DNA of 64,000 nucleotides from NCBI GenBank assembly GCA_029204225.1, contig MU831888.1, positions 1-64,000 on the forward strand, given 5' to 3'. Below the pieces are notes generated by a model. The model did no database searches. It worked only from the letters and a program-made list of their open reading frames with translations, and was not told the origin of the DNA. This document shows, piece by piece, positions 32,372 to 42,891 of this stretch (positions within the stretch are counted from its first letter, which is position 1; each line of letters opens with the position of its first letter). A program made the translations under genes and the position numbers. The stretch comes from Diphasiastrum complanatum (Eukaryota; Streptophyta; Lycopodiopsida; Lycopodiales; Lycopodiaceae).

Positions 32372-34945
32372 ATGACTTCAATGAGTTCATACTTGTTGCA
32401 ACCAAGTGAGAGATTGTCTACTTCCAATTATTCAATATGGAAGTTGAGGATGGAGTCCATCTTGATACTCCAAGATGTGATGGACATTGTACTTGGGATT
32501 GAGGAGGAGCCTCAAGTCCTTCAAGAAGTACAAAAATACAAGAAGAGAGCTAGGATGGCTCTCCATTGCATTAAGATGAATGTCTCTAATGAGATATTGA
32601 GGGAGATTGGTGATTGTTCTACATCCAAGGAAGCTTGGGATTGTCTCAAGTCCATCTATGAGGCTAAGAATACCTCTAGGCTCCTCACTCTTGGAAATCA
32701 AATATTCCAAAGTAGTCAAAAGAGTGATGAGAGTGCATCTAATTATGTTTTGAGAGTCAAGGATATTCATAGGGAGCTTGCATGTATTGGTGACTCAATC
32801 AATCAAAGTGAGGTAGTCCAAGTCATTCTCAATGGCTTGAGAGATGAATATGACAACCTTGTCCAATCCTATGCTATTAAGGAGGAGCTACCAAGTTTGG
32901 AGGCCCTTCAAAGTGTGCTTATTTCTGAAGAATCAAGACAAGAGTACAAACTCTTGAGGATGGACAAGCTATCACTCAATCATGATGATGGCAAAGTTCT
33001 ATTTGCCAAGGACAAAGAGAGGAGTAAGAAGCAACACCATCACTTCTCTAATGACAAAGCTAAAGACCAAGATGGAGAGGAGGAGGATACCTCTCATGCT
33101 TCTAATTCAAATCTCAAGAAGAAGATGATCCAGTGCTTTTATTGTGGCAAGAAAAGTCATTATGCCACCAATTGCTTCAAGAAGAAGAATCAACTCAATC
33201 AAGCCAACATCATCAATGAGAAAGAAGACTATATTGCAAGTGATGGAGAAGGCTCTCTTATGGCATCAAGCTTCTCCTCTTCCACCTTCAACAAGGATGA
33301 CTCATGGTATATAGATAGTGGAGCATCTTTACATATGTGTGGCTCCAAGAACTTTTTTTCATCTATTATGCCTTATGATGGAGTCAAGAAGACCATATAC
33401 TTTGCAAGTAAGCATGAGTGCAATATTGAAGGAGTAGGGATTATTCCCTTGAAGCTTGCATCTTCTAAATATCTCTTTCTCAACAATGTTCTTTTTGTCC
33501 CAAAGCTTACAAAGAACATCTTAAGTGTTGGCCAACTTCTTGATAGTGGCTTTGATGTCAATTTCAATATTGACAATTGTGTGATTAAGAAGGATGGTGA
33601 GATCCTTGTATATGGATCAAGATTTGAAGGCATCTACAAATTTGATCCAAGTGAGAGTGCAAACTCTCTTGATGTTTCTTATATTTCCAATATTTCAAAG
33701 GAAGAGGATTACACAAGATGCACATATCTTCTCTCTTCAAGTATTATGGTGTATGATTATTCCTTATTATTCAAAGCATATGTTGAGAAGAAATTCTCAT
33801 TGAAGATCAAAGCTTTGAGGAGTATTGGAGCTCTTGAAGGAATAGCACCATATGAGGTTTTATTCAAGATGAAGCCTAAGGTTGATCACCTTAGTGAACT
33901 TGGTAGTGCTTGCTTTGCATATATTCCCTTGGAAACAAGAAGGAAGGATGATCCAAGCTCATGGATCATGATTGGATACTCATCCATCAAGGAGGCCTTT
34001 AGTGTCTTTACACTCACTATTTCAAATGTGATGGTGAATAGAGATGTCATATTGCATGAAGATTCAATCTTGGAAGTGGACGAGATCAAGGCTTCTCAAG
34101 AAGCATCACAAGTTATCCTTTTTGAAGGTATTCAAGTTATGATGGGGCCAATGTGTGAGGAGGAGTTTCTTCTTCATATGATTTCAAGAAGATCTTCAAG
34201 ATGCATGGCCGAGGCTTTATGGCTCGTCTTACATGGCAAAGAGGGGCATATTTCATGTTGTATCTACTACAACACATTCATATATGCTTCTCTTCCTTTG
34301 CTTGAAATGCTATCTTGCTTCATTAAATTTTTTGGATCTCAAAGTTCAAGAAAAGCTATACTAGTTTTGTATGATGCTTATGGTATGGACATGTTTCTTG
34401 TCATTATTGACTTGGATGTGTTTCCAATACTTTTTGAAAGCAAGATATTGTATTGTCAAAAGTATGCTCTTGGTTCTAGTAAGAACAAGATTGAGCTTGG
34501 TACTCACTTTTTTGAAAATCATGTTTTCACATGTTTTGAGGCAAATTGTAAACTCCTCTTGAGATTAAGTGAAGCATCCAAAGTGGACACTTACATTCTT
34601 GAGAGAGTAACTAGCCTAAAAAAGATCAAGATAGTCTTTGATATCAAGATTAGATCCATCATGGATATAGTTCATTGTATGTGGACTAGTCAAGCTAGAA
34701 AGCATAATCTTGATAATCATCATTGTTTCACATCTTATGATCTTGATCTCCATGATCCTTATGAGGCTTGCAAGCCTCATATTTCTCTATTTATGGTGCA
34801 TCCATCATGCAAGTGGAACTTTCAAGGAAAAGATCATCATCAAGCATGGAGGAAGCCCATGATAATAGTGGCATATTGGTGGAGCACTCTTCAAAGGCAT
34901 TGGCAAGAGATCTCTACCAAAGAGATCTTATCATGGATATGGTGA
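32372..34945 (+). CDS. Copia F gag-protease ORF with deleted pol, 857 aa
   Basis: It starts at ATG (MTSMSSYLLQPSERL), matching the start of element G. Residues 1-250 are copia gag (SNYSIWKLRMESI, LRVKDIHRELACIGDSINQ). The zinc knuckle CFYCGKKSHYATNC starts at residue 255. The protease active site is WYIDSGASLHM, with the Asp at 315. Relative to G, two in-frame deletions then remove the integrase zinc-binding region and first catalytic Asp (join near DYTR) and the rest of the core (join near KALRS/GIAPYEVL). A short integrase tail follows (VDHLSELGSACFAYIPLETR, MIGYSS, NRDVILHED). The last 250 residues have no recognisable RT or RNase H. The frame stays open to TGA at 34943. The product could form particles; copying must be done in trans. 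Confidence 0.85.
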   Translation: MTSMSSYLLQPSERLSTSNYSIWKLRMESILILQDVMDIVLGIEEEPQVLQEVQKYKKRARMALHCIKMNVSNEILREIGDCSTSKEAWDCLKSIYEAKNTSRLLTLGNQIFQSSQKSDESASNYVLRVKDIHRELACIGDSINQSEVVQVILNGLRDEYDNLVQSYAIKEELPSLEALQSVLISEESRQEYKLLRMDKLSLNHDDGKVLFAKDKERSKKQHHHFSNDKAKDQDGEEEDTSHASNSNLKKKMIQCFYCGKKSHYATNCFKKKNQLNQANIINEKEDYIASDGEGSLMASSFSSSTFNKDDSWYIDSGASLHMCGSKNFFSSIMPYDGVKKTIYFASKHECNIEGVGIIPLKLASSKYLFLNNVLFVPKLTKNILSVGQLLDSGFDVNFNIDNCVIKKDGEILVYGSRFEGIYKFDPSESANSLDVSYISNISKEEDYTRCTYLLSSSIMVYDYSLLFKAYVEKKFSLKIKALRSIGALEGIAPYEVLFKMKPKVDHLSELGSACFAYIPLETRRKDDPSSWIMIGYSSIKEAFSVFTLTISNVMVNRDVILHEDSILEVDEIKASQEASQVILFEGIQVMMGPMCEEEFLLHMISRRSSRCMAEALWLVLHGKEGHISCCIYYNTFIYASLPLLEMLSCFIKFFGSQSSRKAILVLYDAYGMDMFLVIIDLDVFPILFESKILYCQKYALGSSKNKIELGTHFFENHVFTCFEANCKLLLRLSEASKVDTYILERVTSLKKIKIVFDIKIRSIMDIVHCMWTSQARKHNLDNHHCFTSYDLDLHDPYEACKPHISLFMVHPSCKWNFQGKDHHQAWRKPMIIVAYWWSTLQRHWQEISTKEILSWIW

Positions 34946-35055
34946 GGGTGCTGTTATGATGGATCCCTTGGCTGATCTTCACTTCTTATGCATACCAAAG
35001 GATCCACTCAAAAAGATTTACAAATTTCTCAAATGATCTAGTACCTTTCCAAGCT

Positions 35056-35068
35056 ATTTTTTGAGGAG
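35056..35068 (+). promoter_or_regulatory. Polypurine tract region of copia F
   Basis: TTTTTTGAGGAG lies directly before the 3' LTR; element G has TTTTTTAGGAGGAG at the same place, supporting this as the plus-strand priming site. Confidence 0.7.
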
Positions 35069-35888
35069 TGTGAGAAATTGGCAAAAATCTAGCTTGGTAT
35101 TTTTTATGATAGAAGTTTGTAAGTGAATCTCACATGTGTGGAGGATGTTCCCACGTGTGGAGAATTGTAAAGTAAATCAAAATGTTTGATATAGGGGTCT
35201 CATAGAATTTCATAGTCAAGCATTTAGGTGTAGGATGTTGATAGGGTCAAATTTGGCATAGATGGCAAATTATCCATTTCCACTTGTAATGCCAATATTG
35301 AGCCAAAATAGAGCCAAACTTGTGCCAATTAGAGTGTAGACAAGTGTCATGCTTTTGTTTGATGAAGCTTAAGAGGTCCAATAGGATTTAGAGGTGGAAC
35401 CTTGAGAGGTCCAATAGAAAATTGAGGTGTGCTTGAATATAGTCCAATAGAATTTAGAGGTGCATGGATCAATGGTCCAATAGGATTAAGAGGTGGCAAA
35501 GTGTGATCCAATCATAGTTAAGCATAGTGGTAGCTCATGAATCTATTAGTATCATTGTACTCCTCCTTTTGGATCTAATTGATTTTGAGATTGAGTGGAT
35601 TTTGAGTGTCATTGAATTTCTAGCTTTCTCTCTCTACCCGAGAGCTCATGATAGTTTTTCTCTCTCTACCCAAGGAGAGCAGCTTGTTTTTACTTAGAAT
35701 ACTTTTGGAACACTTCCCACACGTGTGAGTGAGAGTTGGAAGTGATTGAATGCATGTAGTAGTGTGTTTTTGCCATAGAATCAAAGATAGATCTTGAATC
35801 TCAATCTAGTCTTGATCTTGGTGCATCTACACACCTTAGGAGATCACAAGTACATGTAGTGGACAATCCACACGTGTGAAATTCAACA
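35069..35888 (+). repeat. 3' LTR of copia F
   Basis: 820 bp, TGTGAG...TTCAACA, aligned without gaps to 30811-31630. Followed by ATAGG. Confidence 0.95.
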
Positions 35889-36030
35889 ATAGGATTCTTA
35901 AAGATCTTCACTTGGCGATCATTATAGCAATGCTTCCATGTTCTATCTGAGTATCTAATTGATTTGTCTGGTTGTCTGCTCATCGCTTACGCCACCATTG
36001 CACATTAGAAGCTCTAAAATTATTATGTTC
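35889..36030 (+). repeat. Chromovirus LTR, part 2
   Basis: Continues the LTR after copia F and begins with the duplicated ATAGG. It matches the minus strand of about 8640-8755 and is interrupted at about 36030 by an LTR/hAT composite. Confidence 0.85.
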
Positions 36031-36890
36031 TGTCAAAAGCCTTCCAGCTGGTCTATTTGATGCCTCGCCATCCCAAATTTTGAATGACGTTTTGTGGTCC
36101 AACCAATTTTACACATTTAGTCCAAATTGCACAAAGCCTTTCTGCACTTTTTTGCCTTTTGAATTATCACAAAGTATGTCTTACCCCATGAATAACCAAG
36201 AACACCCTAAATAGAGCAACTCCTACTGTCACTCCAACCATCATCAATCAAAGAGATGCCCTTAGAAAGGATGAGTAACCATCAACTTATGGCCGTGAAA
36301 GTTTGAATAAACCAGGGTTTAGGAAAATGTATGTCAGGAGGCTTCGACACCTATAGACATGTTCAATGTGGCTCATACATGGAACAAACCCTTTCCCTAG
36401 TCTCACATGTCTATTAGGATCCCACCAGCTCAATTTTTAACAAAATCGACATTCCTTGCAATTATACAACCTCATTAGGTACTCTTCTAGAGGAAAAATT
36501 TAGACAATGTCCAAACCTAAATTGAACACTATACATATTGACGTCTATTGCTCTATCATTCGAGTTGTCCACTTCTTGTAGGGGTCTATAGATAAGTGGA
36601 TCATACCTACAAACATAAATAGAATTGTTGTGATATATTTCTGTTAGGCCTAAGTTATCACAAGAATTAAAGTAATGACTTAGTTATAATATGAGGATTG
36701 TCCTGACAAGCTGGTCCAACTTGGTTGATCGATTGTTGTTTCCTGGACTATATTCTAAATATCCAAATAGGAACAACATCAAGAAAATGTCGAGCCATCC
36801 TTGTGTTCATAGCATCCAAACAACGTCGACAAGATCAGAAGATGTCGTAAATAGATCCACTGACTTCAATACGACAAAATCAAGCAACTA
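36031..36890 (-). pseudogene. hAT transposase fragment, inverted copy
   Basis: On the minus strand this matches about 21770-22692, including the DUF659-like start of the hAT relic, and ends where that relic reads AGRLLTE. It lacks the later transposase segments. It is decayed in the same places as the other copy, so the decay largely preceded the duplication. It is part of a composite with the LTR fragment at 36891-37275, and the whole piece sits inside the chromovirus LTR. Confidence 0.75.
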
Positions 36891-37275
36891 TAACTCGGCT
36901 ATCATGACATGAATTGAAGATATTTCTCATGATCGTAATATGTCAAAATCAAGTAGCTACAACTTGGATATCTTGACAAGAATCGAAGATATTTCTCATG
37001 ACCAATCAACTGAACATCGCTATTATAGAACCCAGAACTAACCATCACAACAATATGTAGATACAAGGAAATAATACTGCTCAATTGCATTCTATATTCC
37101 AGTGCAAAACACCTAGAGTTATAGATTGACTAGAAAACATAGTCAACATTGCCAAACACCTAAAATTACAGACTGAACAACAAACAGAGTCAACATTGTC
37201 ACTGGTGAGAGGTCTTAGGCAAGAAAATTCATCTTGCTGCCTGTAGTACAATATAGAATCTGGATTACTGAACAT
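36891..37275 (-). repeat. Gypsy B/D-family LTR fragment, inverted
   Basis: Matches 21480-21770 (plus) and 3214-3425 (minus). It keeps the roughly 130-bp segment that LTR copy D has lost. Confidence 0.75.
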
Positions 37276-37620
37276 TTAAAATGTTGCGTTCGCCTACTAA
37301 GTCACCAGTAGTGCACACACCGAGAAAATTGAACAGACTGATCATCCAATTTCTCCGACAAGGAGCACTTGCATGATTTTTGAGTGCTATAATGCAAGAA
37401 TAGGAGATCAATAGCTTAATATAGGTTGCATGGGGATCTTAAGGGGGATATTCTCTCCTCTTGGAGAAAATACATACCATGGAAACTCGCCCATCTCCCT
37501 ATTGGAATTTCAGATTCTTGAGCCAGTTTCCTCTCCTCTCTTAAATTCATTCACTGTGGCTTGGGGGTGAAGTGGTTAGGGTATTGAATATCTTCTTCAT
37601 GTTGGTTGGGTGGTTTATGT
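37276..37620 (+). repeat. Chromovirus LTR, part 3 (second internal unit)
   Basis: Matches the minus strand of about 8240-8620. It is cut at 37620, where a copia fragment begins. Confidence 0.8.
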
Positions 37621-37775
37621 ACTTTAACCCAAGCAAATTGGTAGTGTATAAATTGTTAACAAAAATAATATTTATAGCAGAAGATTAATGCATGCTATGA
37701 ATTCATGCATTCCAAACTAAGCAAGAACGAGTAATCTTCAGACACCAAAGCAAAAAGAACGCATAGCATTTCTCA
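37621..37775 (-). repeat. Copia 3'-flank repeat, minus copy
   Basis: Inverted match of 27730-27865; here it directly follows the copia RNase H tail. Confidence 0.6.
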
Positions 37776-38090
37776 TCCATGTTTTGTACCTAAAGTGGAT
37801 TCATTTTATGGCTTGAATTGAGACTTGGTGCTCAGCAGTACAGTGTGGCTGACATCATGCAACTGACAAATGTCACCAGTCAAGTTGTTGAGCACCAAGA
37901 ATCCCTTCCTCACTTCTAGCCATTTTCTATTTTGATTTCTTTGACTCCTAATCCATCTTTAAGGTAGTTAGATCTATGTCTTGGCAATGCTTTGGTCATT
38001 GCATCTGCTATCATTTCATCAGTAGAGCAATAGCTCAAAATCATTCTGTTACTCTATACCAAATCCTTAACAAAATGGTATTGAATATCT
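37776..38090 (-). pseudogene. Copia RNase H C-terminal tail (partial)
   Basis: On the minus strand near 38090-37970 the translation reads VFHRKSKYIDIQYHFVKDL and then, after a stop and a frame change, YCSTDEMIADAMTKALPRHR. This is the standard end of copia RNase H (the ADxxTKALP block). It is the uninterrupted form of the tail that is fused to gypsy integrase at 9.57 and 29.99 kb. Upstream RNase H motifs are missing; the adjoining 38091-38560 region is the shared copia-linked fragment. Too short to be functional. Confidence 0.75.
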
Positions 38091-38560
38091 ATATATTTAC
38101 TCTTTCTATGAAAAACTCCAATTTTTGCAGATGAAAATACCCATTCCATGCACGAATAGACTATCTGTGCGAATCAAATGTGAACTAGCCTTAAAGATCT
38201 TTTATGGTTTATTTGAAATCCCAATTTTGGTTTCCCACTAAAGAAACTTTCTTTTTATATGAATTATAATACCCATGTATGTTGGAAAGACATTCTTGGA
38301 AATCAGAGAAAAATCATAAGTCATGTAGGCATTTACAACATCTAATTTCAGAGAGTTCAAAGCAAGAAATTGAGGTAAAAAATGTCTAGAACTTGCAAGT
38401 TGAGGAGAAACAAATACTAGTCAAGACAAAATCTGCAACAATGGCATAAAACATTAAGAAGGTAAAGGGATGAGGAATGGATTGTGGGCCAAAATTGAGA
38501 GCCACGTCTATTTAGCCCACTATCACTAACAAACATATCACTGATGTTGATGAGTTGTTT
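38091..38560 (-). mobile_element. Copia-linked fragment, third copy
   Basis: Matches 9571-10000 (same strand) and 29480-29993 (inverted). No coding frame is recognised within it. Confidence 0.6.
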
Positions 38561-39292
38561 ACTTGTTCTACATTTGTTTGTCTGGAACATGCTCCCTAAT
38601 CGATTGTTGCTTGGTGTTACTCTTGATTGCCTGCTTCAACTCACCAAAAATTGTCTTATACCAGTTGTAAGGTTCTAGCGGGCCAAATCCTAATTTGTAG
38701 TTGGAGTCTATAATGAGGTGCAGGATTTGTGAAGAAATGTGTTCCTTCTTGAGGTTTCCAACCATCAGAGGGAGTTGTTCAGAAGCTGGGCTGCGACGTG
38801 GATGATGGGATCTCAGATGGATTCTAGGAGATACCCGTCATGAGTCTAAAAAAACTCAATGGTTGTGTCTATGAACGGCGTGATCACGTTCTTTGTGTGC
38901 TTGTGGTTTGGCGATGGCTCAGTGCCAGATGTGATACCTATGGCTGCAAGGGCAGCTTCAGTAACACGCTTGTGTGTGGCAGTCTGGAAAGTGATGTAAA
39001 ACTTAGAATTGGAATTGGTCCAAGTGCTAAAGGTAAAACAGTATGTGCAAAAAATGAGCCAAAAAGTAGTTTTCCAAGTCATTTTCCATAAAGATCTGAT
39101 TCTTGAAAATACTTTCCTTCAATTTTTCCTGACCTAATGACATTTCTGACCAGACAACCAAATAATTAATTAGTTTTAAGACAACTTTAGTAGTGAATCT
39201 ACAATTGCACACATACGATAGTATCAAGGCTAAGGAGTTGTTTGATCAGAGTTACGATCACTGGCACATCTAACAAGTCGAGGCTTACCAAC
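38561..39292. other. Intergenic, nothing recognised
   Basis: Short overlapping frames on both strands (for example 38840-39091) have no recognisable domain and oppose each other. Confidence 0.5.
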
Positions 39293-39640
39293 TGTTAGAA
39301 ATAGAAGAACTTAGCAAGCACAAAGAGCAGGAAAAACTTGAAGACTCAAACTCTCTCTGTTATCTCCTGAAAAACTCGACAATTGTATTGAAGCGTATGT
39401 GAAGTATATAGGGAGCTAGTGCGAAAGTGCACAACTCTTTAGCAACCGATATGTCACTTCTTATTTAATTTGATTAATTAATTCTATCCAATAGGAAAAT
39501 TACAAGTGTTCAATTCCTAGGTGGCATCCTTGTCATCCATGCAACTTTACTCCAATGAGAAGCAAACACGTGGAAGATTGCAACGTTTGCATGGAGCACA
39601 ATAAATGAATCTTCTGGAGTGTAGTCCTCTTAGGGCTAGC
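39293..39640 (-). repeat. Possible solo LTR
   Basis: On the minus strand there is a TATA-like CTATATAC near 39400 and an end ATTTCTAACA at 39293, followed by TTGGTA, which resembles the start of a primer site. The layout is LTR-like, but no partner copy is present and the other end is not defined. Confidence 0.3.
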
Positions 39641-40464
39641 CTTCTTATTAAGGTTCGTGTCGTTTCATAATTGCCCTTCGGGTTATAGTCCTTCCTTTAG
39701 TTTCATTTATTAAGGCATCTTTACCTTCGATATATCATTGAATAACTTGTCATTGTCACGACCATTAGATAATTCTTCATTAGAGAAAGTTAGATCATGA
39801 AGAGGGTCTTTGAAAAAGATGTTTTCTTTTTTTCTCTTATTTTCGTTGCCATGTGGACCAATTGAAACCTTGAAATTGGAGTTCCACGTAACGTAGAATT
39901 TCCAAATATAAATATAATAAAAAATTTGAGAATATATTGTTGTTTCGTCGGGCAACATGTGGAAATGCTATTGGTTGATGAGGCCTGCCCTTCCAGCTCA
40001 TCACTGCCCGAAGAGACCCAAAAATATTGAAAATGAATATGACAGATGGTTGAGATGAGAAAATCGATGTACCATTAATGTACCAAATAATGGTTAACAG
40101 GGCTAACCAAAGTTAATTCCTGGCGCCAAATAGATTAGTGTTTCGAATTTACACCAACACATTTTCTCATATTCATGGCTTTTCGTCTATGCAAATTTTC
40201 AGATTTATAGTTCATTGTTTTAGACTTTTGCATGCACATTACGAATGGCGCCATCAAGGAAGTCGTGCTCCTCAATTGACTCTCTGCTTCTATTCAATGA
40301 GACATCTGATAATGGATTATGGGTGCCAAGAAAATATTCAAAAAACTCTTGGGTTTTGATGCATCCATCATCAAAAGGAGCATTTCCTAAAAGCAAAAGG
40401 TCAAAACTATCATTTTGATCTTATTGAAAAGCTAGAAATTTGGATTTCAAAACATCATTAGGAG
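39641..40464. other. Intergenic, nothing recognised
   Basis: Open frames are short (82 codons at 39710-39958 minus; 73 codons at 40138-40359 plus) and show no known motif. 40360-40464 may belong to the gene fragment that follows. Confidence 0.4.
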
Positions 40465-41584
40465 GAAACTCTATTTCTAAAATTCTAGTCCAACATGTAT
40501 ATATGCATTTGGAGATAAGTGCAAGGATTCAACCGTCAGGATCACAAAAAAAACAACTGTGAGTATTGATATTTTTTATACTTTGATATTTGTTATTTGA
40601 TAGTAAACTTGCCAATCTGATCATTTTTCTCTTGCAGATTTATATCCATCCAACATAAATGAATGCGAGCCGAGTGGATCTTTATCAGGTGTGTTAGATT
40701 TTATTCACACTGATATTGGACAGCTGCAATATCGAGGTAGAACTGCAAAAGATCTAGCTGATAGTGGGACCTTTTTTTATAAATCAATGTACATTCCTGA
40801 TACAAAAGAAAATTTTGAACAAATAGTACCAATTCCATTACCTAGTTTTGAAAGTGATGCATGGATTGCACCAAATGCTACAATTTCAGAATCATTTTGT
40901 TGCAAGATATATAATGATGTAAATGAGCACGAGATAAAAAATAGTCAGATTGAGTTGGTTTATTTCCTTGAATATTTTTGTTGATTTCTTTTCAAGTGTC
41001 AATGTACACAAAAGTCCAACGATGTTTGTATGCAAAAATTTATCAGATAGTTTATTACCTGAACTTATGGATGAAGGTTGGGACGAACAATCAGATGGAG
41101 AAGTAGAATGCAGAATTAAAATGTCTTCCATGTGCTTCCGTTATCAAATTGAAAAACAAATGTTGAGCTTATGCTTCCATTATCAAAGACGAAAAAAAAA
41201 TAAAGGTAAATGGGTGCCACTCGATCAAGACTTGGAAGCCAGTGGACATTCAAAATGAAAAAATATTGATATTATATACAATGATGTCGTTTTGACATGG
41301 ATTGAGGTGGAAGAAGATTGGAGTCTAAACTACATCAGGTGGGAACTATTGCTCCTACAAGGTGATGTACTTTCAGACTTCAGATTCATTTTCAATGATA
41401 AACTCGTAAGTAACTATAAACACTCGATCTTTTATGAATAGTTTCAATTAAAGCTTTCTAATTCAAACTCTGTACTAATTCTAACTAACTTTGTATTAGT
41501 TTTATGTAGGTACGTAAAAGACATGAGATCGAGATCAAATGCAGAGATATTGGCGAAACAATCCAACTTATGAAAGAACATTGA
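40465..41584 (+). pseudogene. Unidentified intron-containing gene, decayed
   Basis: Coding-looking sequence is split by two introns with good splice sites. Intron 1 is 40559-40637 (GTGAGT...TTGCAG) and joins in phase to give KKNNY/LYPSNINECEPSG. Intron 2 is 41406-41509 (GTAAGT...TGTAG) and joins FIFNDKL/VRKRHEIEIK in phase. The last exon ends EHTGA-coded at 41582-41584. Between them are SKHIDIG-like and acidic stretches (DEGWDEQSDGE) and a lysine-rich run (RRKKNKGKW). One stop (about 41256) and one frame change (about 40980) break it. I do not recognise the family. Phase-matching introns show that it derives from a real spliced gene rather than a chance frame. Confidence 0.5.
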
Positions 41585-42891
41585 GATTCACTATCAGCAA
41601 ATACATGCCAATGTCTTTTTATCATTATAGAAAAATTGCATTCCATTATTAGACTATGGACACAAGCTGATTGTAAGAATCTATTGTGATATCAATAAAA
41701 AAAACCCATAAATGGGTTGTTTACATGTAAAATGATTGTATCTTTTTTTTTATGTATCTCTATCTATAAATAGATCTCTATTCAGTCAATTTTTCTATAT
41801 TTTCTTTATTAGTATTAGGAACTGATAAGGGAATAGCTCCTTCTATAATCGCGTGTTCCTCTTTTTCAGGAAGGGCCTCAATGCCTTTTAAGACAAGAGG
41901 ACTCTTTGCTATAATATTGCCTTCCACTGTATTAGGAAGGACTTTTATTCCTTTTTGATCATATAATATAAGATCTGCATCCTGAGCAACCTGAAAGGCT
42001 GTTAAAGTAGGAGCAACTTGCTGTTGACGCTTACACCGTTTTGGGCATAGGTTCTGATCAACTCTTGCCGAAATCTATATACATCGTTAGGAGTATACGG
42101 CTCAAGAGTGAACTGTCATCACAAAACACGAGAATCAGCAAATTACAAACAATGATAGTAAAAGAATATGAATCAAATGAAAGGAACTACAAATGAACAG
42201 AATATTACCTTTTCAATATCTACATCCACTTGTAAATTATACCACTCAAAAAATAGCTTCGTATTGTACAGGACGAACCATGTACAAGTAAAAGTATCGT
42301 TTTGTTGTACACATTGCATATATAGAACAAAAATTAGTAATATTATGATAGAAATTTTATTTATGCTATGACGATGGATTTGAACTAAAAAAATAATACA
42401 TGCATATTAGAGATAAATTGAATATATCTTAAGTGATCTAATGGTTATCTCTCCAATTGAAGTTGTCGTTGTCGGTATTTCCCAAATGGCATCATGAAAT
42501 AGAGAATCAAATTCTCTATGTATATTTGCAGCTGAGTTTAATTTTACAAATAGAAAATTTGATTCCCCCTCCTTATTTATCTTTACAGAAAGAATGTTCA
42601 GGCTCCAATGCCAACTGCAACAACCAAAATGCAAATATCGATAAATCCATACTTATGAAAGCAATCCTTACTTATTAAAGCAATGAAGCATGCAACAATC
42701 CAGATTAAAACAAGAAAAACAAAAGAGCAATCCTTACTTATTTTCATATGGAATCAAATAGAATTTTGCCACAGGACTGCATTTGATAAAATATACAGTC
42801 TTCTCAAAATTGGCAACTTTTGCCTTTATCGCTCCATGAAAAATGGACTAACAACAAAAACTATACCATGAGAATTGGAACTAATACTATT
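41585..42891. other. Intergenic, nothing recognised
   Basis: A/T-rich. Frames up to 75 codons occur on both strands (42168-42371, 42407-42634, 42457-42678, 42683-42871) but overlap each other and show no motif. Confidence 0.45.

Larger units (their letters stand above)
30811..35888 (+). mobile_element. Copia element F, complete but coding-deleted, young
   Basis: 5,078 bp bounded by two 820-bp LTRs and a 5-bp ATAGG duplication, inserted in a chromovirus LTR. It has a perfect initiator-Met primer site, a leader, one long ORF and a purine-rich stretch before the 3' LTR. By direct comparison the LTRs differ at nine positions with no gaps, so the insertion is recent. The ORF lacks reverse transcriptase, so it must have been copied by another element; element G is of the same family. 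Confidence 0.93.

Noticed and set aside
27730-38560. One large inverted duplication around the TPD1-like gene
   Set aside because: Inverted matches exist (27.7/37.7 kb and 29.5/38.3 kb), but their order is not mirror-symmetric; both are explained by separate copia copies.
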